DNA from: Bacillota bacterium
Lineage (GTDB): Bacteria; Bacillota; Clostridia; Saccharofermentanales; DTU023
Direction: 5' to 3'
DNA: 6,285 nt
Assembly (NCBI GenBank): GCA_023389255.1
Contig: JAEWER010000002.1
Location: forward strand, 1 to 6,285
Positions 5,611 to 6,285 of this stretch are shown one piece after another; positions within the stretch are counted from its first letter, which is position 1; the number at the start of each line of letters is the position of its first letter. A program made the position numbers and the translations under genes. The notes beneath the pieces were generated by a model. It ran no database searches, was not told the DNA's origin, and saw only the letters and a program-made list of their open reading frames with translations.

Positions 5611-6285
5611 TTACTCGTTTTCTTCTTTTCTGCGCATTCTAGCAAATAAGGCTACTAGACCACTGAATAAAAGAGTTGGTACAGCCATCGTGCCAGTAGC
5701 AACACCCGTTCTAGCTAACACCTTGGCAGAAGTGGATTTCTCTACTTTCTTTACCTCTTTGTTTGCTACTTGTGCGGTAGTAGTATTGGGTTTGACTACT
5801 TGTTCTGTAGTCGGATTGGTAACTACTTGTGTTGTCGGCAGATTGGTCGTACTTTCACTAGTCGGAACAGAAGTGCTGATAGAAACTTCGTTGATCTCTG
5901 TAACCCCTTTATCCTTAGCATCGTTCACACCTTGGTTAATACTTGCTTCATCGATTGCTTTCTTAGCATCGGTTACAGCTTGTTCTACTTTAGCCTTTGC
6001 CTCTGCTTTTTCTGCTTCAGTCAGATTGGATTTATCGATTTCTGCATTCTTCTCTGTGGCTGCCTTTTCGACTTCTGCCTTGGCTGCTTCCTTGGCTTTG
6101 GACTCGGTAGCAACTTCTCCGATGGCTGTAACTCCATCGTTCTTGGCTTGCTCCAGTTCTTCTGCGGAAGTGGCAGCCTCTACAGCTTGCTTTGCTTCTG
6201 CAACCACCTTATCTACTTCTGCATTAGCCTTTTCTTTCTCTTCGTCAGTTAGCTTAGAGTCTTGGATTTCTTGCTTCTTCTCAGC
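5611..6285 (-). CDS. Cell-wall-anchored surface protein with DUF1542-like repeats (C-terminal part, runs off right edge)
   Basis: The last 224 residues of a larger protein; the frame is open to the right edge, so the GTG at 6207 is an internal Val codon and not the start. Fragment residues 1-134 are Ala/Lys/Glu-rich and helical, with two DUF1542-like units (KNAEIDKSNLTEAEKAEAKA is close to that consensus). Residues ~135-186 form a Thr/Pro/Val-rich extended stalk with TTQVV/TTEQVV echoes, typical of wall-spanning linkers. The end is a sortase signal: LARTG (190-194, bases 5704-5718), a hydrophobic stretch (~197-214) and a positive tail, RMRRKEENE. The motif has Ala where LPXTG has Pro. Sortase would cleave between Thr and Gly and attach the protein to peptidoglycan. 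It ends at TAA 5613-5611, followed by a clear terminator. The ligand is unknown. Confidence 0.88.
   Translation of the reverse strand, partial: AEKKQEIQDSKLTDEEKEKANAEVDKVVAEAKQAVEAATSAEELEQAKNDGVTAIGEVATESKAKEAAKAEVEKAATEKNAEIDKSNLTEAEKAEAKAKVEQAVTDAKKAIDEASINQGVNDAKDKGVTEINEVSISTSVPTSESTTNLPTTQVVTNPTTEQVVKPNTTTAQVANKEVKKVEKSTSAKVLARTGVATGTMAVPTLLFSGLVALFARMRRKEENE
5884..6285 (-). repeat. DUF1542-like helical repeats (2 units seen)
   Basis: Unit A (6112-6285) starts with EKKQEIQDSKLTDEEKEKA and ends in AKNDGVTAIGEV. Unit B (5884-6063) starts with EKNAEIDKSNLTEAEKAEAK and ends in AKDKGVTEINEV. The spacing is about 74 residues. The pattern of charged helix, NLT/KLT cap, helix, then GVTxIxEV is typical of DUF1542 and related stalk repeats in Gram-positive adhesins. 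More copies probably lie beyond the right edge. Confidence 0.75.

Noticed and set aside
5770..6252. 160-codon plus-strand open frame rich in Cys and Phe
   Set aside because: Mirror image of the repeat-coding minus strand (Lys/Ala/Glu codons read backwards); no ribosome site or family.

Overview
The window looks like low-to-middling G+C Gram-positive DNA (about two fifths G+C by eye), most likely from a host-associated member of the Bacillota or a similar lineage. Evidence: strong AGGAGG-type ribosome binding sites, a secreted protein with SHIRT-like tandem repeats, a sortase-anchored surface protein with DUF1542-type helical repeats, and a DUF969-DUF979-pcp gene order known from streptococci and other Gram-positives. 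The species cannot be named from the sequence. No rRNA, tRNA or CRISPR array was seen.

Layout, left to right. (1) 1-1837, minus strand: N-terminal 612 codons of a large secreted surface protein running off the left edge, with signal peptide, a unique ~275-residue N-terminal region, and three complete SHIRT-like repeats plus the start of a fourth. (2) 1838-2372: a ~535-base divergent intergenic region holding a 41-codon remnant of the N-terminus of a phage-type family A DNA polymerase (minus strand), plus promoter-like elements for both flanking transcripts. (3) 2373-4737, plus strand: a three-gene operon encoding the two membrane subunits of the DUF969/DUF979 5-oxoproline transporter family and pyroglutamyl-peptidase I (pcp), followed by a strong hairpin. 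(4) 4841-5274, plus strand: a gamma-glutamylcyclotransferase-like (GGCT/AIG2/YtfP fold) gene whose reading frame is broken at an A7 run. The natural C-terminus lies in the -1 frame, and the break is exactly at a dnaX-like A AAA AAG heptamer. (5) 5280-5552, minus strand: a remnant of a hexapeptide-repeat sugar O-acetyltransferase, truncated at both ends. (6) 5544-5567: terminator hairpin serving the next gene. (7) 5611-6285, minus strand: C-terminal 224 residues of a second surface protein, with DUF1542-like repeats, a Thr/Pro-rich stalk and an unusual LARTG sorting motif.

How the genes fit together: the plus-strand genes form a coherent 5-oxoproline (pyroglutamate) module. Pcp releases 5-oxoproline from peptide N-termini, GGCT-type enzymes release it from gamma-glutamyl compounds, and the DUF969/DUF979 pair is annotated as a 5-oxoproline transporter. 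No 5-oxoprolinase is visible here. The module sits between two minus-strand surface-protein genes, and both junctions carry gene debris (a phage polymerase fragment and an acetyltransferase fragment), which suggests repeated insertion and deletion in an accessory region.
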